The notes beneath the pieces were generated by a model that had not been told where the DNA came from, did not search any database, and saw only the letters and a program-made list of their open reading frames with translations. Shown here in pieces: positions 37,087-48,690 of a stretch of DNA of 64,000 nt. Origin of the DNA: Primula veris (taxonomy: Eukaryota > Streptophyta > Magnoliopsida > Ericales > Primulaceae); the NCBI GenBank assembly GCA_963682055.1, contig OY821740.1, positions 42,056,795 to 42,120,794 of the forward strand, read 5' to 3'. Within the stretch, counting starts at the first letter, position 1. Every line of letters starts with the position of its first letter. A program made the position numbers and the translations under genes.

Positions 37087-40000
37087 TTTTAGGAAATTTT
37101 CTTTTCGGCAATTTAGCCCGGTTTTACTTTTCAATCTTTTCAGCAATTTAACTAATACATAACTCTTTTTAGACATCATCACTCCGCTCTCATTTAAATT
37201 ACAGAAATTGAAAATCAATCCTTTTGGTAGATTTCCATAGGAGACGTCCCGTTTTGTCAATAAGCAGAGATGCATTGTCGTAAACATTGACCGTTTTTCA
37301 ATTATATGGGGAGCTGTATGTACATCATCCTATTGCGAATTAAGGTCGACTGTTTTGTTGTTATATTGGGTAGGCTTAATTTCCAGAGGTTCGCGAGTGT
37401 GGAATTTCAGTCAATAAATTTGCTATAGGGTCTATACTTTTGATTCACATGAGTTCAAAACGTTACTTTATCACGTGATTGCGAGCATAGGTCTCGGAAC
37501 TCGAGCAGTGAAGATGAGTGCATGAGTTGTAAGAGTGAGTTTGGACATCCGGATAAAGAAAACTGGACACACTAGCAACATGACATATATAAGAGCAGCC
37601 GAGCAGGAGCTTATATAGGTTAAAACTCGTTTTCATGGGGTTGATTGAAGGAACCCGGTGTACTTATTTTTTGTTTATGCACTGTTTTTCACTAGATGTA
37701 TGCTATGAAATAAGCTTGTTCTCTACCTAAACTTTCAGCGTAACGAAGAGTTAACAATCGGGCCCTCTTTAATCTTGCGTTATCTCCCTTTGCCTCCTTT
37801 CTTTTAGCAGATACATAAATAATAATTCATGATGGTTTATAAAGCCGATCATAAATTTTTTGTATAGTTGATTTTATCATGAAGTGAAAACACCATCATA
37901 GATTATTGTGTGAAACCAGCTTTTTATATAAATTATCTGGATACTTTCTATTCCATGATGACAAGCGTGCACCATTCTATATTTTTGGACCACAGTTTTA
38001 TGATTCTTAGTTTGATTATAATAGATGATCAAGGACATTGTAGTAAGTGACAATTATTAGCTAGTGTGCATATGCATACATGATACTGATATACATTCGA
38101 TATTGGTATATGTTATTCTAAAAAGGAAATTTAAATCACTTAATAAAAAGTATGGATACCAACATATGTTGTGTTGCTATTTTATCGCTATAGTTGCTAA
38201 ACTAACAACAAAATAATAACAATTTATTTTACTATTTATGTTATCGATTTAGTCGTAAATATAGCGACAAAACAGTACCACAACGTTTGTCCTTTCTTAT
38301 ATAAATAGAGAAGGAAACATGTAGATTAGTGGTCGATCAAAATGTGAGAAGATATATTACACGAATCCCACATTTAACAACTACTAAAATAATTCTAAAA
38401 GTTTTTTTTTTTTTATGTTAAATTAAGTACTGGGTAAAACAAACATTTAGCAAGTTTGGCGTCTCTCTTTATCCAGGTCTTCGTAGTCGCTTAGCTCCGG
38501 TCTAAAAATGGCTAGCTAAGCATTGATTTGTTGGTTTTCTACAAAGCTTGTGTTGAGAACTTTGAGATAGTATGAAAGTTGGCTTAAAGGACGTCCCAAG
38601 ACTCCCAATTACAATAAGGAGATTGATCTGATCAATGAGAATAATATTTTGCTTGTTCTCTTATCAGAATTTTAGTCAATTTCCATTCACATATATATTT
38701 TGGTAAACTGCTCATATAGTCATGTTGTTGAAATTTTCATTTATTCCTTTTCCAGTAGCTGAAGGGCTACTAAATAAATTTGACTTGAAACTTGAAAATG
38801 ACCCTAAACAGGCTTGCTAGTGAGGTCGATGAGTGATTAATTAATGAGCAGTATGTTTGTATGTATTACTTGTGTATAGTATTATAGTATGACATTATGA
38901 AGGAAGTTACTCTGAAGTCGGAACTCATGATAGAATTAGATAAAAAGTTAGAATAAAAAATACAGATCAATCAAAAAGAGGCGTACATATTTTATTATAC
39001 CATCTTAAAGTATCAAATTGACATTGCTAATTAACTACAAGAAAATATTGGGCGGTTCCAAACCAAGAAAAAGATACGATAAAAAAATGGTAGTGTGACC
39101 ATTTATATTGGTGGCCTACCTATTTCACGGTGAGATTTGACACAATTTGCCACAGGGCTACATCGAACCCTCTAATATACGTAACGATCCTTTTCATGTA
39201 TTTGTTTTGTAGTAACATTTTGCATGAACATATCCGCTTTGAATCGCTCTCAAAATAAAATAATCGGAAACCGTTATTAAAAACTGAAACGTGATGGTGA
39301 ATGCCGAGTAAAGATAAATGTATAAAAAATTTATGCATTTATCTTTTGGTTGGACTAGCTGGCTTGGACATAGCAAAATATTTTTCGGTTTAAATGATAA
39401 AAACCATTTCAAACTATAGAAGAGAATTGTAAATTGTAACAATGCAGAGAAACATGACTACTGAATTTTCTCTTTTTGGTATGGCAATATTAAGAAAACT
39501 TAAAAAGGTTAATTCCAAAGTGTCACACGTAGAGAGAACTATAAGTGTAAGCTACGTCTTTATTGCCATGGTAATCATCTCCATACCGATTTTAAAGAAA
39601 ACTTTTATTGGCAATTCATTTCCAATACTCCTTATGAACACTTGCATATATGGTTTCGATGTCAAGAGACATCATAATTTAGTCTGCAACTAATAACTAA
39701 TAAGCGTGTACGTATTTTTCTGTTGGTCCATTACAAAATTAAAGAAAAAAAAAACATATCTTCATATACAATGGCGGATATGAACATCCTCGGAATTAAA
39801 AACTAAAGAACAAACACAATTATCGAATAATTCAAAACTTTACCGTCATCTAGCAGAAAAAAGGCCGGCAACTTTGGCACACCTCAATGGTAGGATACAT
39901 ATCATTTGAAAGCGATGTTTAAAAGTAAAAATTACTAACAGATACTGATGAATATATGGACTCGTAACGCAGATTTTGACAACTATATTTTGGGGACATG

Positions 40001-40500
40001 AGTTACTTTGAAAGAACTTTAACAGATAAGTACATTTGCCCAACTTATAAAACTTGGGGTTTGTTCAAAAAACTAAAATTATTATACAACACTTATTGAG
40101 ATTCAAGAATATACGTCTAAAACTAATAACTGGTCCAATTTATTAAACTTAATCAGAGTTTAGTTCAAGACCTTATAAGCGGGAAAAAACGGGTCATGAT
40201 TATAGTCCATCGCTGTAAATATGACCAAAGAAAAAAGAGAAAATTAAAACTGTATTGGAGAAAAGAATTAAAGGAAGCAACACTTAAGAACGCATTAGCG
40301 CCATTGCTGCCATACTAGTGTGGTGCTGTAATAGCTGAGGATTTGTACAAACTCTAAAGTTAACTCGCGTAAATCGTCACCACAATTTTACTACCTCCAG
40401 CCCATAGTATAACTAACATTTTATGTGCCTATGCCGATCATCCCGTTTCTGATAGGTTTAATGGTCTTTCTCACCAGACGTCCCAGGTACTTACAACGTA

Positions 40501-40951
40501 GTTCTGCCATAGGACAACTTAAGACTTTTTTACGAAGAACTGTTATCAGCCAATGTATGTAGTGTATGCTCCTAACGAACAAGATAATCACCCCATGTAC
40601 AACAACCTAACTAAGGCAGTTTTGTCGTCTCACACCACACAACCTTTTTCGGTTCTGCCATAGGTGCACTTCGACTTTTTGCAAAGAACTGGTTATCAGC
40701 CAATGTATGTAGTGTCTGCTCCTAACGAACAAGATAATCACCCCACGTACAACAACCTAACTAAGGCTGTTTTGTCGTCTCACACCACACAACCTTTTTC
40801 AGTTCTGCCATAGGCGCACTTCAACTTTTTGCAAAGAACTGGTTATCAGCCAATGTATGTAGTGTCTGCTCTTAATGAACAAGATACTCACCCCATGTAC
40901 AACGACCAAATTAAGGCTGTTTTGTCGTCTCCCACCACACAAACTTTTCCT
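40501..40951 (+). repeat. 150-bp tandem repeat, three units
   Basis: Units begin with gttctgccatagg at 40501, 40652 and 40802, so the periods are 151 and 150 bp. They agree closely over gttatcagccaatgtatgta, gaacaagataatcacccc and ttttgtcgtctcacaccac. Units 2 and 3 each keep one forward frame open from about GYQPMYVV to the next TAG, so the array could derive from coding sequence. A weak related piece (ggtgcacttcgatggtttg) is at about 41148. I do not recognise the protein. Confidence 0.85.
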
Positions 40952-42229
40952 TCTTCATTTGAGTCCGGTTCTTGCAAAGGTCCCATAATCTCACACAAAC
41001 TTGCAGTGGTAGCAAAATAATTTCCGAAACATCCCTCTTCGCCGTAATGTTACTAGTCTTTGGAAGAACACTATAACCTCGATTTTCCTATAATCTCTTC
41101 CTTCGTTGATCACAATATGGCCATATACTCAAATTGAGACCTCCTGGAGGTGCACTTCGATGGTTTGACGAAGAACTGGTAACAGACATTTGTAGTGTTT
41201 ACTGTAAATGGATAGGATAATCCTCACATACGACTTCAAACAATTATATCATAGAAGAAAATAAGTATGAAGGGCGCAAATTAGACTGCTAAGATCCGAT
41301 CTAGATGTACTTTATAGTGAGTGAACAAAAGACATTATCACGACCTATCAAGCTTAATCTAAAAGTTTGTACCTTATCAAACAAATCAAGGTAAATAAAA
41401 GCGACAGCCAAAGTTTCTAATTTTTATTCTCATCAATTAACTGGAGTGGCTAAAATCCTAACTGTACATCCCCCATATTTCTGATACCTCATCACCCAGT
41501 CACCCACAAGTGTAATAAGCATAGAATCACATCCCATTTCTTAATCAAGTTTAAATTAAAGGTTCGTACCGAATGAAATAAATGAAGGAATAAAATCGAC
41601 AGTCGCACACTTCAACTAGTAACTATAAATGCTTAATTATAGAAAGCTAGAAAATTCGTAAACACTGGGAACTTGTCAAGTTTTCATTTTATAAATTGAT
41701 TAATCATCCCAGGATAACAAACACATCCAAATCAGTTCAGATAGATCTCACAAAAATGCATATATTTCCATACACTTACTTTCCGGTTCTCTAATCAAAC
41801 AGAATCTGAGGTATACGATATTTGTAAATACTACTAGAATACATATAACAACCATACACTTACCTTCCAAAATGAATCCTTAAATTTCATCACAGTTCTG
41901 CCTTTTTTACTTACTATTACAATGGAAAATGCAATCATGCCAAGTTATATATCACATGACCTCGAGGTCTAATATGTCTGTTCCGCCACCCTTTTCCACC
42001 AAGCCAAGTTCTGTTTCTACCTGAAAAACGCTTCAAAGTCACCGGCGCACCGATTTATATGTCCGCGAGCTCCTCTTACCGTTGACTCAATTTGACATTA
42101 TTTGAAGGGTAAAAAAACATATTAGACCCGAGACACAATGGATATGTCACACAAAAAAATGTGCTCCCTCAATTTCAAAAACTCATATCTACTGGACAGT
42201 AAAAGATGTCATGGAAGAACGGTTAGCAG

Positions 42230-42424
42230 CTACTCTGGTGGGAGAACTGAGAGGAGATAGTGACTTCAAGGATCATAACAGAAATTGTTAGGATGTCGAA
42301 TGTCAATATAAAAGAGGAAAGAGAAACGAGGAAGAGGGCGGAGGAGCTAGGGAAGGCAAATCAAAAGGCGGTGATCAAAGGAGGAATTCTAAAATGGAAT
42401 TAGATTCTCTCATAAATGATAAAA
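42230..42424 (+). pseudogene. Relic of a UGT C-terminus
   Basis: Translating from about 42239 gives WEN, a stop, then EEIVTSRIITEIVRMS and TRKRAEELGKANQKAV. This aligns with the intact UGT downstream: its WEDREKLVDSETFAEVI, then MRKRAKDLGVATRKAV. After the GG codons a single extra base near 42388 shifts the frame; past it SKMELDSLIND matches SKMELNSFINH. The relic thus has an in-frame stop at the position of an Arg codon, a 1-nt insertion, and no upstream domains or PSPG box. It points to an older tandem copy of the zeatin O-glycosyltransferase-like gene, now mostly lost. Confidence 0.85.
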
Positions 42425-43646
42425 CTAAATTGTTTTCATACCTCACAAAAATTAGTAGCTCCAATTCCTTTTATCTTCTTTCTTCCAATCACCTTTGAGG
42501 CGTATGTGGAAATGTTAACAATCTACGCTTTCAAAAAACATAAGTATGTGGAGTATGTGCTTGCCGAATGGTTCATCGGAAAACACATGAGAGGTTTCAA
42601 TTGCTAGATCAGAAAGAGATCAACGTGGTTGACAAAATATGTGTGGATCTGTAAGTTTAAAACCTCTCTCATTGGAAACTTAAAGCGTAAGGAAATCATC
42701 AAAACCTTTCCCACATTTTTTTAAAAAGAACTTATCTAAGTATTTTGCAAATCCTGAAATAAACTTCTAATCCACTAGCAAAATCCAATAGTAGAGATTT
42801 GCCTATAATCATAAAAGTCAAAGACAAGCTTTAGTGAAGTGGAAATTTAACAAGCAACAGAGGCATACATAAATCTAAGTAAGGTGCTCAGTCAAGTTAT
42901 ACATAGGATTTCGCTGGCTTGTTTCCAGCATACGATATTTATTCTCTATTTTTATTTTTTACTTCTACCAATTGTTTCTTTAATGTAATCGGACCATTCT
43001 ACCCCGAGGGCAAATCACATAGCTGTTTTGGGTTGATATCAATTAGAAAAAAATTATCTTCATTGGCCATGTTAGTTTTCCGCATTATTGGTAAAAGTAA
43101 AGTATGGAATTATAGTAAAAAAAAATGTCGGTTTTGGAAAAAATATGAAGCCTTACGCTAATATTGAATCGATAATTGTAATCTGTATTTTACATGATTA
43201 GAATATCGAATCCGGAAGAACTTTAAGGCATACAAAGATGTTTGGACTTATAAGGCTACCCAATAAAGTGAAGGCCAAAATGATCCCAAATTAGTGAGAA
43301 ATGAGAATGTGTGATTTGAGAAATTTTGATTTTACAGATTGGGAATGAAAACTGTCATCCCATTCAATTATTGAAGCCATAAAAAAAAAAAAAAAAAAAA
43401 TAAGGGACCCATGCCTATAGAGCAGAAGCTGGCAAATCAAATTTAAACCACTGAAAGGTACTTGTGTGGCCAGGATCAGGAAAGTTTTGTTCAAGATAAA
43501 TTGTTGTTTTATTGGCAGTTATCACTTTTATTTCAAAAAAGATAAAATGCACATGTCACTACACTTCTAGTCCTAAAAATATAGAAAGATAACGTCTTCT
43601 GCTTTATTGAAGAAACAAAAGAAAGTAACCTCTGAAGACGGACTCC

Positions 43647-45026
43647 ATGGCAGGCCATAGAGAAGAATCCAAAGTGGTGGTGCTGATGGTACCTTTACCG
43701 TTCCAGAGCCACCTCAACCAGCTCCTCCAACTCGCGTGCGTCATCGCCACTTACGATCTCGAAGTTCACTATGCCAGCTCAGCAAATCAAGTTCGCCAAG
43801 CCAAGCTCCGTTTTAATAACAAAAACCACCTCGCATACAACAAAATCCATTTTCATGAACTTTCCACCCCTTCGTTCCTCTCGCCTCCCCCAGACCCGAC
43901 CTCATCCGACAAATTCCCTTGCCACCTTCTCTCGTCCTTTGAAGCAGTCATTCACCTTCGCCAGCCCGTGGGGGAGCTCCTCCATAAATTATCTGGCACT
44001 ACAAGAAGAGTCGTCGTCGTTCATGATGTTCACGTAACTAACTTGGTCCAAGATGTAGCTACGATACAAAATGCAGAAGCGTATGCTTTTCACCCAATAT
44101 GTGTTTTTAGTAGTATCTTCGAATGTTGCCAAATCTTTGGAATTCCTATCCCATGTAAAGAACCTGAAGGACTCCCATCCATAGAAGGAATTTGCCCTCC
44201 AGAAATTCTTAATTTCTTTAGTAAGCAAATTGAATATATGGAAATCCCATCTGGAGATATATTAAACTCGTGCAGAGCAATCGAAGAGACTTACATTGAT
44301 ATATATAAGGATAAAATGAGCAAAAATAAGAAACTATGGGCTATAGGACCATTATTCCTGCAAATTGAAGAGGACAAAAGCTCGGGTAATAGTGATAAAT
44401 GTTTGGAATGGCTAGATAAACAAAACCCTAAAACTGTTTTGTACATTGCCTTTGGGACGACGACGACGATGAGTAAAGAAGAAATAAGAGAGCTTGCAAT
44501 GGGGTTGGAACAAAGCAAACAGAAGTTTGTTTGGGTGTTGAGAGATGCAGATAGAGGAAACATATTCGAAGCGGAAGAGAATAGATCTTTGCTACCCGAA
44601 GGATTTGAAGAGAGGATGAGCGGGTTGGGAATAGTTGAGAGAGGTTGGATTCCCCAGGCCAAGATTCTGGGGCACCCTTCCGTAGGAGGGTTTATGAGCC
44701 ACTGTGGATGGAACTCGTGTTTGGAGAGTATAGCAATGGGAGTGCCAATTGCCACTTGGCCAATGCATTCTGACCAGCCAAAAAACGCGTTTTTCGTAAC
44801 AAATGAATTGAAGATCGGGTTCATGGTTAGACTGTGGGAGGATCGAGAAAAGCTGGTCGATTCGGAAACATTTGCAGAAGTTATAAAGAAGCTAATGGCG
44901 TCAGAAGAAGGAGAAGAAATGAGGAAGAGGGCGAAGGATTTGGGCGTTGCTACTCGGAAGGCTGTAAGGGAAGGTGGAGTTTCTAAAATGGAGTTGAACT
45001 CTTTCATTAATCATATAAGTAGGTAG
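43647..45026 (+). CDS. Zeatin O-glucosyl/xylosyltransferase-like UGT
   Basis: A single-exon gene for a 459-residue family 1 glycosyltransferase, a typical length. The 44-residue PSPG box spans residues 334-377, from WIPQAKILGH through HCGWNS to HSDQ. The last residue is Gln, usually associated with UDP-glucose use. The N-terminal PLPFQSHLNQLLQLA places the catalytic His at 22; Asp127 in VVVVHDVHV is the likely partner. The start VVVLMVPLPFQSHLNQ and overall pattern are those of the UGT93 group, whose members attach glucose or xylose to the side-chain hydroxyl of zeatin, storing cytokinin reversibly. Other small phenolics are possible acceptors. There is no signal peptide, so it is cytosolic. 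Lack of introns suits this group. A relic lies 1.2 kb upstream, so the gene was part of a small cluster. Family certain, acceptor inferred. Confidence 0.93.
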   Translation: MAGHREESKVVVLMVPLPFQSHLNQLLQLACVIATYDLEVHYASSANQVRQAKLRFNNKNHLAYNKIHFHELSTPSFLSPPPDPTSSDKFPCHLLSSFEAVIHLRQPVGELLHKLSGTTRRVVVVHDVHVTNLVQDVATIQNAEAYAFHPICVFSSIFECCQIFGIPIPCKEPEGLPSIEGICPPEILNFFSKQIEYMEIPSGDILNSCRAIEETYIDIYKDKMSKNKKLWAIGPLFLQIEEDKSSGNSDKCLEWLDKQNPKTVLYIAFGTTTTMSKEEIRELAMGLEQSKQKFVWVLRDADRGNIFEAEENRSLLPEGFEERMSGLGIVERGWIPQAKILGHPSVGGFMSHCGWNSCLESIAMGVPIATWPMHSDQPKNAFFVTNELKIGFMVRLWEDREKLVDSETFAEVIKKLMASEEGEEMRKRAKDLGVATRKAVREGGVSKMELNSFINHISR

Positions 45027-45997
45027 GTTGATGGTTCGCTCGTTTGATTGCTTGTTTGTTTCTTTGTTTTTATTTGCTTTTTTGCCTTTTTGATTCCTGA
45101 ATTCAAGATGTTGTTGGTGAGTGAGATCCTAGCGATCATCATAAACCACTATATGACTATGTATCAACCTTTCCATTTTTTCAAAAATTACACATGCGAT
45201 TCATCAAGTATTGATACATTAGTTCTAAAACATAAGCTCCAAACATGCATATACAGCTTTGTTAAGAAAACGCGTCTAAGTAAACCCACTAATGTATGGA
45301 TTAGACAAACACTAAAATATTTCCGAATCGGAAACGAAGAAATAGGTGAACAAAAACCACTTAGACGGAAAGAGAATGACACATAAACACACAGTATGCC
45401 CTCCCCAAGGTTTGAGCCTACAAATTCCATGATTGAAAAATGAGATGGTACAATTTAATCAAAATCTACTTCTTGATAAGCAGACACAAGATGAAGTGAA
45501 CGATAGAAAACCAAAAGATCAAACCAAACGGAAACATGATACTCCTCTTCGCTACTAAAATGCTCTAGTAAAAAGCAAGTATTTTTCTATCTCCTGTTCG
45601 GTCAGACTGGCATATCTTCACAATCTAAAATAATTCGCGTTTATCATGAACTTTACATGCCGATTTCAAAATAAAAAAATAAAAATTAACCATGAGCCTA
45701 AAGCAATAATATCTCTAGCACAATCTAGACGGATAATACAACAAAAAGACTTTCATTATTTTTATTCAGGGCTCAAATGTACAAAAGAAAGGCTAAGTTT
45801 ACAATTATTCAAATTTAAAGAATGCAAAAAGAATTTTTTAAACCGCAGAAATAAATCAGAATTCCTATTTGGAGAATTATATTTCCAATCCAATTCTTAA
45901 AGATCAATTACAATGTTAAAGGAAAATTGCCAACAAATAAAAAAAATGTATATTATTGAATCCCAAATCGTGAGTACATCGATCGTGAATCGTACCT
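45027..45997. other. Convergent spacer between UGT and Sen54
   Basis: About 970 bp between the ends of two tail-to-tail genes, containing both 3' UTRs. It is AT-rich. A frame at 45646-45900 has lysine/asparagine-rich composition expected of AT-rich non-coding DNA. No feature seen. Confidence 0.55.
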
Positions 45998-47792
45998 CTA
46001 GGGAAGAAGAGGTAGCTCCACCTGGTTAAATGAAAAGAAACTGACACTCCCATGCTCAACATGGCACAACTTCAACGGAATATTATTGCACCGTCTTTCA
46101 ACGTCTTCAATCTCATCTTTGGACGGGGGCTCACCTCTAAATAGTAAAGAAATACAAATCATCATTAAAAGCTTAATGGAGTATAATTATAAGTTATAAC
46201 CCTTCAAAATAATTTACACAGAACATGTTTTGTTACCTGATCACACAGAGCACAAAACTCGGATCTCCAGGACAAGACTTTCTAAAATTACTATTGGGCG
46301 GGTAAACATCGAATACAGGCTTGATTTCGTTAATGCTTATATTATCGAACATAATGTGAATGATTCTTAGTTCTTCGGCATTTTGAATAGGAATCATCAT
46401 CTTCTCTAAATGGCTTTCAACAGATATAGACTTGTCCCTATGACTTTTAAAGGACCATGAGATACCATGTCTTCCAACAATGTATCCCAAAGACCTCAAT
46501 TTCCTATACACTTCATAGTAGTCATAACAACACCCACATTTCCCTTCTGCAATCTTCTTGTATATGGCTTCTAACAAAACCGGAGATTCATTAGCACTGG
46601 AGAGATCGAGCTCCCCTCTTTCAGCCAAGAACCTAAGCAAATAGAAAATTTTAATTTGGAATAACAAATGTTGCATGTTAAGCAAAATTTATTGGATTAA
46701 GTCATAAGTGAGTAACCACCCATGGGTACCCAACAAGACTACTTAGTACAAGTTCAGACACCTTCAGCAAGTGATTGTAATAACAAAACAATAAACAAAT
46801 TTTTCCCCAGATAAGTTTCGGTTTGATTAATTTTCGTGTTTTAATACATGAGCATAAAAAAACATGAGTCTTATGTTACGCTAAATGCCAGTAGAGTATC
46901 TTAAAACACATTCCAAGGGTTTAGCTCCATTGTATAAAAGTATCCGGTCAAATTTTGTTAACCGATTATAAAGTGAAACAAAAGCAATGTTAGAAACTTA
47001 GTAACTTTTCAGAAGTTCTATTACTATCAGGTTATTCACCAAGCCTTTTCTGATAGCAATGTAAAATTTGGAAAAAAAACGCATGACAATACTCACAAAG
47101 TCTCTTCAATCGAATAGTATGTCTTTCCCCCACGGACAATTCCCATTGTTCTCCACATGCTACCTCTCTTCTCAACAACCTCGGCCATCTCCATTTCATC
47201 ATCCCATCTTGCTTTTGAGATATTTTTCCTGACATTTCCACCAAAAATAAAGCAATTACGATAGAATTCTCATCTAATGGACAAAATGTAGGGCTTGTTT
47301 GGTTGCATAATAAATGTGATGTTTATTTCTAAGTAAAAAGTATGCATAACGCATCACGCAAAAGCATACTAACTTATACTTTTGAGGCAGAAAAATATGC
47401 TTCACTTTGAGTATCTATATAAACTTTATAGCTATACACTGAAAACCCTCAAATAGGTGAATTATTTTTGGATACGTTTATACTATTGAAAGCTCCTAGA
47501 AGAAAAGGTACATTTTATCTATACTGTCTGGTAAGAAAAACAGGAAAAGTCAGGTTTTAACTAGTCAACCACATAAAGCTTTTAAACAAAAGCTATGATT
47601 AAAAACTCAATCAAAACAAAGACATAGTTAAACATAACCATACGAGCCAGTAATGTTCAGTTTCAATTTTTAATAGAACCTAATTTGTAACTTTGGTATA
47701 TTCTCAAAAGTGGAGTACTCTTCATCACCATCCACGTCATCATCATAATCAGTTGCACCTTCAGATGAAACATCCCAATCCACACCTTCCAT
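45998..47792 (-). CDS. SEN54: tRNA-splicing endonuclease subunit Sen54
   Basis: Four coding exons: 47680-47792, 47097-47228, 46237-46632, 45998-46136; GT-AG with matching phases; 259 residues. The N-terminus is acidic (DYDDDVDGDEE). The Sen54 N-terminal domain follows, with SKARWDDEMEMAEVVEKRG, MWRTMGIVRGGKTYYSIEET and FLAERGELDL, then an EVYRKLRSLGYIVGRHG block typical of the winged region. The C-terminal part ends with a short beta-rich segment. Sen54 is a structural, non-catalytic subunit of the heterotetrameric enzyme (with Sen2, Sen34 and Sen15) that excises introns from pre-tRNAs; as expected, no catalytic Tyr-His-Lys triad is apparent. The start at 47792 is the first ATG after an in-frame TGA. 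Its neighbour NUP93 is also adjacent to Sen54 in Arabidopsis (At3g57350/At3g57360 by memory). Confidence 0.93.
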
Positions 47793-48690
47793 TTCTTTAA
47801 CCAATATTTGTTCTGTTCAAAGGCCTCTTCTACCTAAAACAAAAAAAAAAACATCGAAAAAATTCATAAAACGTACATGACCCCAAATAATAAATAAGAA
47901 TATCAGTCTTAAGCTATCCTACCTACTTCAATCTCTAAATAGTGGTGATGATTGGTGTACATTGGACAGAGGCTATTTTCTCGGCGAAGAAGGTTGTACT
48001 TGCATATATATTATTTATATATAATAGAGAGAGCGGGGTGGCGGTCGTGTAGTAAAAAGATTTGAGCTTTTGCGGGAAGAAAGGTTAGTGAGGAGCAATA
48101 GACATGATCTGTAATTAGCTAGAAGTAAATTTACTAGTCCTATTAAAAAAAGGAGTTTTATCTTTAATCTTAATCGAAAAGCTATAGTCTACTATCACTC
48201 CGTAGATTTATTTAAACGTGAATAGTTCGAAACTGGAATATTATGAAGTTTATATTATGTACATTCAATACCAATACGGATATACCGAAAACAAATCTGC
48301 CAAAATTTCTTTCAGTTAGCTCAATACTGTTAAATTAAGTCAAAATAATGTCAAATTATCTTGGATACCATATGCTATTTTTTACAGTATTTCATCACTT
48401 TAACATAATTTGATATATACATACAAAACCACACGAGCAGATTAATATACTAACATAGATACAAAGAGGTAATATCTATAAATCTAATATTAATTAGTTG
48501 CAGTCCAAAACAAAATAAATTACTGTCGAATTAAACACAACATAGTGTCAAATTAAGAACCTCACCTGGCGGATAAATTCTCCGACGCGGCGGAGGTGGT
48601 AGGGTGGTACCACGGTGGTCACGGCGGCGCGTGGTTTCGAGTTGGCGCGTGGGTTTTGATTACCGCAGGAGATTAGAGAGAGAGAGAGCT
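47793..48690 (-). other. Probable 5' UTR of Sen54 with a leader intron
   Basis: An acceptor (ttttag) at 47834 precedes 41 nt of leader. Upstream, a GC-rich block at about 48566-48660 ends with CAG followed by gtgagg at 48565, a good donor. Joining them gives a leader intron of 732 nt. The GC-rich block contrasts with the AT-rich surroundings and has a GA repeat just upstream (about 48673-48690), as other genes in this window have near their starts. It contains an open frame but no ATG that would extend the protein. Confidence 0.5.

Larger units (their letters stand above)
36731..43646. other. Intergenic region between MIZ1 and UGT genes
   Basis: Nearly 7 kb. The left end is the MIZ1 promoter. 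A MITE fragment (36985-37086), a three-unit tandem repeat (40501-40951) and a UGT relic (about 42230-42424) are annotated separately. A poly(A) run of 20 lies at 43381-43400. Reading frames at 39442-39693 and 42416-42607 lack protein-like composition or homology I can recognise. No intact gene. Confidence 0.55.

Noticed and set aside
44291..45007. Long open frame antisense to the UGT (238 codons)
   Set aside because: It lies wholly within the intact UGT on the other strand, has no recognisable domain, and its openness follows from codon use of the sense gene.
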